Source of the DNA: DATEOR01 sp035273885
GTDB taxonomy: Bacteria > Actinomycetota > Thermoleophilia > Gaiellales > Gaiellaceae
DNA: 6,311 nt
Direction: 5' to 3'
Assembly (NCBI GenBank): GCA_035273885.1
Contig: DATEOR010000013.1
Coordinates: forward strand, 1-6,311
Shown here piece after piece: positions 5,552 through 6,311 of this stretch. The position numbers and the translations under genes were made by a program. The stretch's first letter is position 1. Every line of letters begins with the position of its first letter. The notes beneath the pieces were generated by a model. The model had not been told where the DNA came from and searched no databases. It saw only the letters and a list, made by a program, of their open reading frames with translations.

Positions 5552-6311
5552 GTGGAGGTGTCGCCCGACACGCGTTTCGCGCACGCCGCCCGCCGGCTGA
5601 CGATCGACGGAACCGCAGCCCGTGTCGTCGAGGCCTTCGCTTCGGCCGGGGTGCGGTGCATTCTCCTCAAGGGCGCCTCTCTCTCCGACCTCTACGAAGG
5701 CGGGCGCCAGTATTCGGACGTCGATCTCCTCGTCGCTCCGGCGACTCTCGACAGCGCGGAGAGGGCGCTCGCCCGCCTCGGTTTCGAGCTTCGCCATGAC
5801 GATCCGCACAGCCGGATCTGGAGGCGCGACGTCCTCGACGTCGACCTGCATACGACGCTCGTGGGCGCGGGAGTCGAGCGTGCCCGCGTGTGGGAGGTGT
5901 TGAGTGGGCAGACAGAGACGATCGCAGTCGGCGGAGCACAGGTCGAGGCTCTGAACGCGCCCGGTCGCGCATTGCACGTCGTGCTTCACGCTGCACAGCA
6001 CGGCACCGAGGAGCCAAAGCCTCGCGAAGACGTGCGCCGGGCGGTCGAGCGCTTTTCGGATGACCTGTGGCGCGCTGCCGCTGATCTCGCCGGCGAGATC
6101 GGCGCGGAGGCGGCGTTTTGGGCAGGCCTCGGCATCGAGCCGACCGCGATCGAGCTTCGCTCGAGGCTCAGCATCGAAAGGGTGTCGGGGACCGAGACCG
6201 AGTTGCGTGCGGCGACGGCGCCGCCGACCGCCGTGGGGCTCCTGCGCCTTGCGCGAACGCCAGGCCTCAGGGCGAAGAGCGCGCTCGTCTGGCACGAGGC
6301 GTTTCCATCGA
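5552..6311 (+). CDS. Nucleotidyltransferase-fold family protein (NTP_transf_5-like), C-terminus beyond window
   Basis: The frame is open from GTG at 5552, 2 nt after the permease stop, to the window edge (253 complete codons). Residues 36-61 contain CILLKGASLSDLYEGGRQ followed by YSDVDLLV: the 'LKG....lY....R..sDiDlLV' core of the uncharacterised nucleotidyltransferase family (Pfam NTP_transf_5). D56 and D58 would be metal-binding acids, and DVDLH at 96-100 supplies the third. LHVVLHAAQHG at 141-151 matches the family's His-containing helix. Members transfer NMP or sugar-phosphate-like groups to unknown acceptors and often sit in peptide natural-product or surface-glycan clusters. The start is uncertain: there is no good Shine-Dalgarno site before 5552, and GTG at 5558 is possible; translation is probably coupled to the permease. 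It likely modifies whatever the adjacent exporter carries, which is inference from position. Confidence 0.75.
   Translation, partial: MEVSPDTRFAHAARRLTIDGTAARVVEAFASAGVRCILLKGASLSDLYEGGRQYSDVDLLVAPATLDSAERALARLGFELRHDDPHSRIWRRDVLDVDLHTTLVGAGVERARVWEVLSGQTETIAVGGAQVEALNAPGRALHVVLHAAQHGTEEPKPREDVRRAVERFSDDLWRAAADLAGEIGAEAAFWAGLGIEPTAIELRSRLSIERVSGTETELRAATAPPTAVGLLRLARTPGLRAKSALVWHEAFPS

Noticed and set aside
5546..6295. 249-residue minus-strand frame at the right edge
   Set aside because: Antisense to the nucleotidyltransferase-like frame, which has recognisable KG, DVD and DLH motifs and fits the operon spacing.

Overview
The window is GC-rich, with long spurious antisense frames, frequent GTG starts and mostly G/C-ending codons. 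Together with an isobutyryl-CoA-mutase-type enzyme and an RHS-like secreted repeat protein, this suggests a high-GC actinobacterium, perhaps of the Thermoleophilia (Gaiellales/Solirubrobacterales) kind. That placement is inference; there is no rRNA or marker gene to fix it.

Layout. (1) 1-1620, minus strand: the first 540 codons of a large membrane-anchored or secreted beta-rich surface protein, running off the left edge. It has an N-terminal membrane segment, an RHS-like 'YVIDPAV' element, an internally duplicated beta module and at least one Ig-like domain. (2) 1621-1823: a divergent promoter region with a perfect tandem 9-bp repeat. (3) 1824-2369, plus: a 181-residue secreted protein of unknown function with a clear signal peptide and two cysteines. 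(4) 2370-2431: a strong GC hairpin followed by a TAGAAT box placed as in a leaderless promoter. (5) 2432-4096, plus: an adenosylcobalamin-dependent acyl-CoA mutase large subunit. It carries the two active-site residues of isobutyryl-CoA mutase (Phe83, Gln201) instead of the Tyr/Arg pair of methylmalonyl-CoA mutase. (6) 4118 to the right edge, plus: a tightly packed unit of a minimal ABC ATPase, an ABC-2 permease overlapping it by 29 nt, and a nucleotidyltransferase-fold protein starting 2 nt after the permease and cut by the window end.

How the genes relate. The two divergent genes on the left both encode exported proteins and share one control region. The mutase would interconvert isobutyryl-CoA and n-butyryl-CoA (valine/fatty-acid carbon) with a separate B12-binding small subunit that is not in this window. 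The exporter plus nucleotidyltransferase has no obvious link to the mutase. It looks like the start of a separate export or modification cluster, possibly for a peptide or surface glycan, continuing to the right.

The most rewarding points are the left surface-protein gene, which is easily missed because it has no stop inside the window; the substrate-specificity reassignment of the mutase; and the ABC exporter/nucleotidyltransferase unit, whose cargo lies outside the window. I see no RNA genes, CRISPR arrays, transposases or attachment sites.
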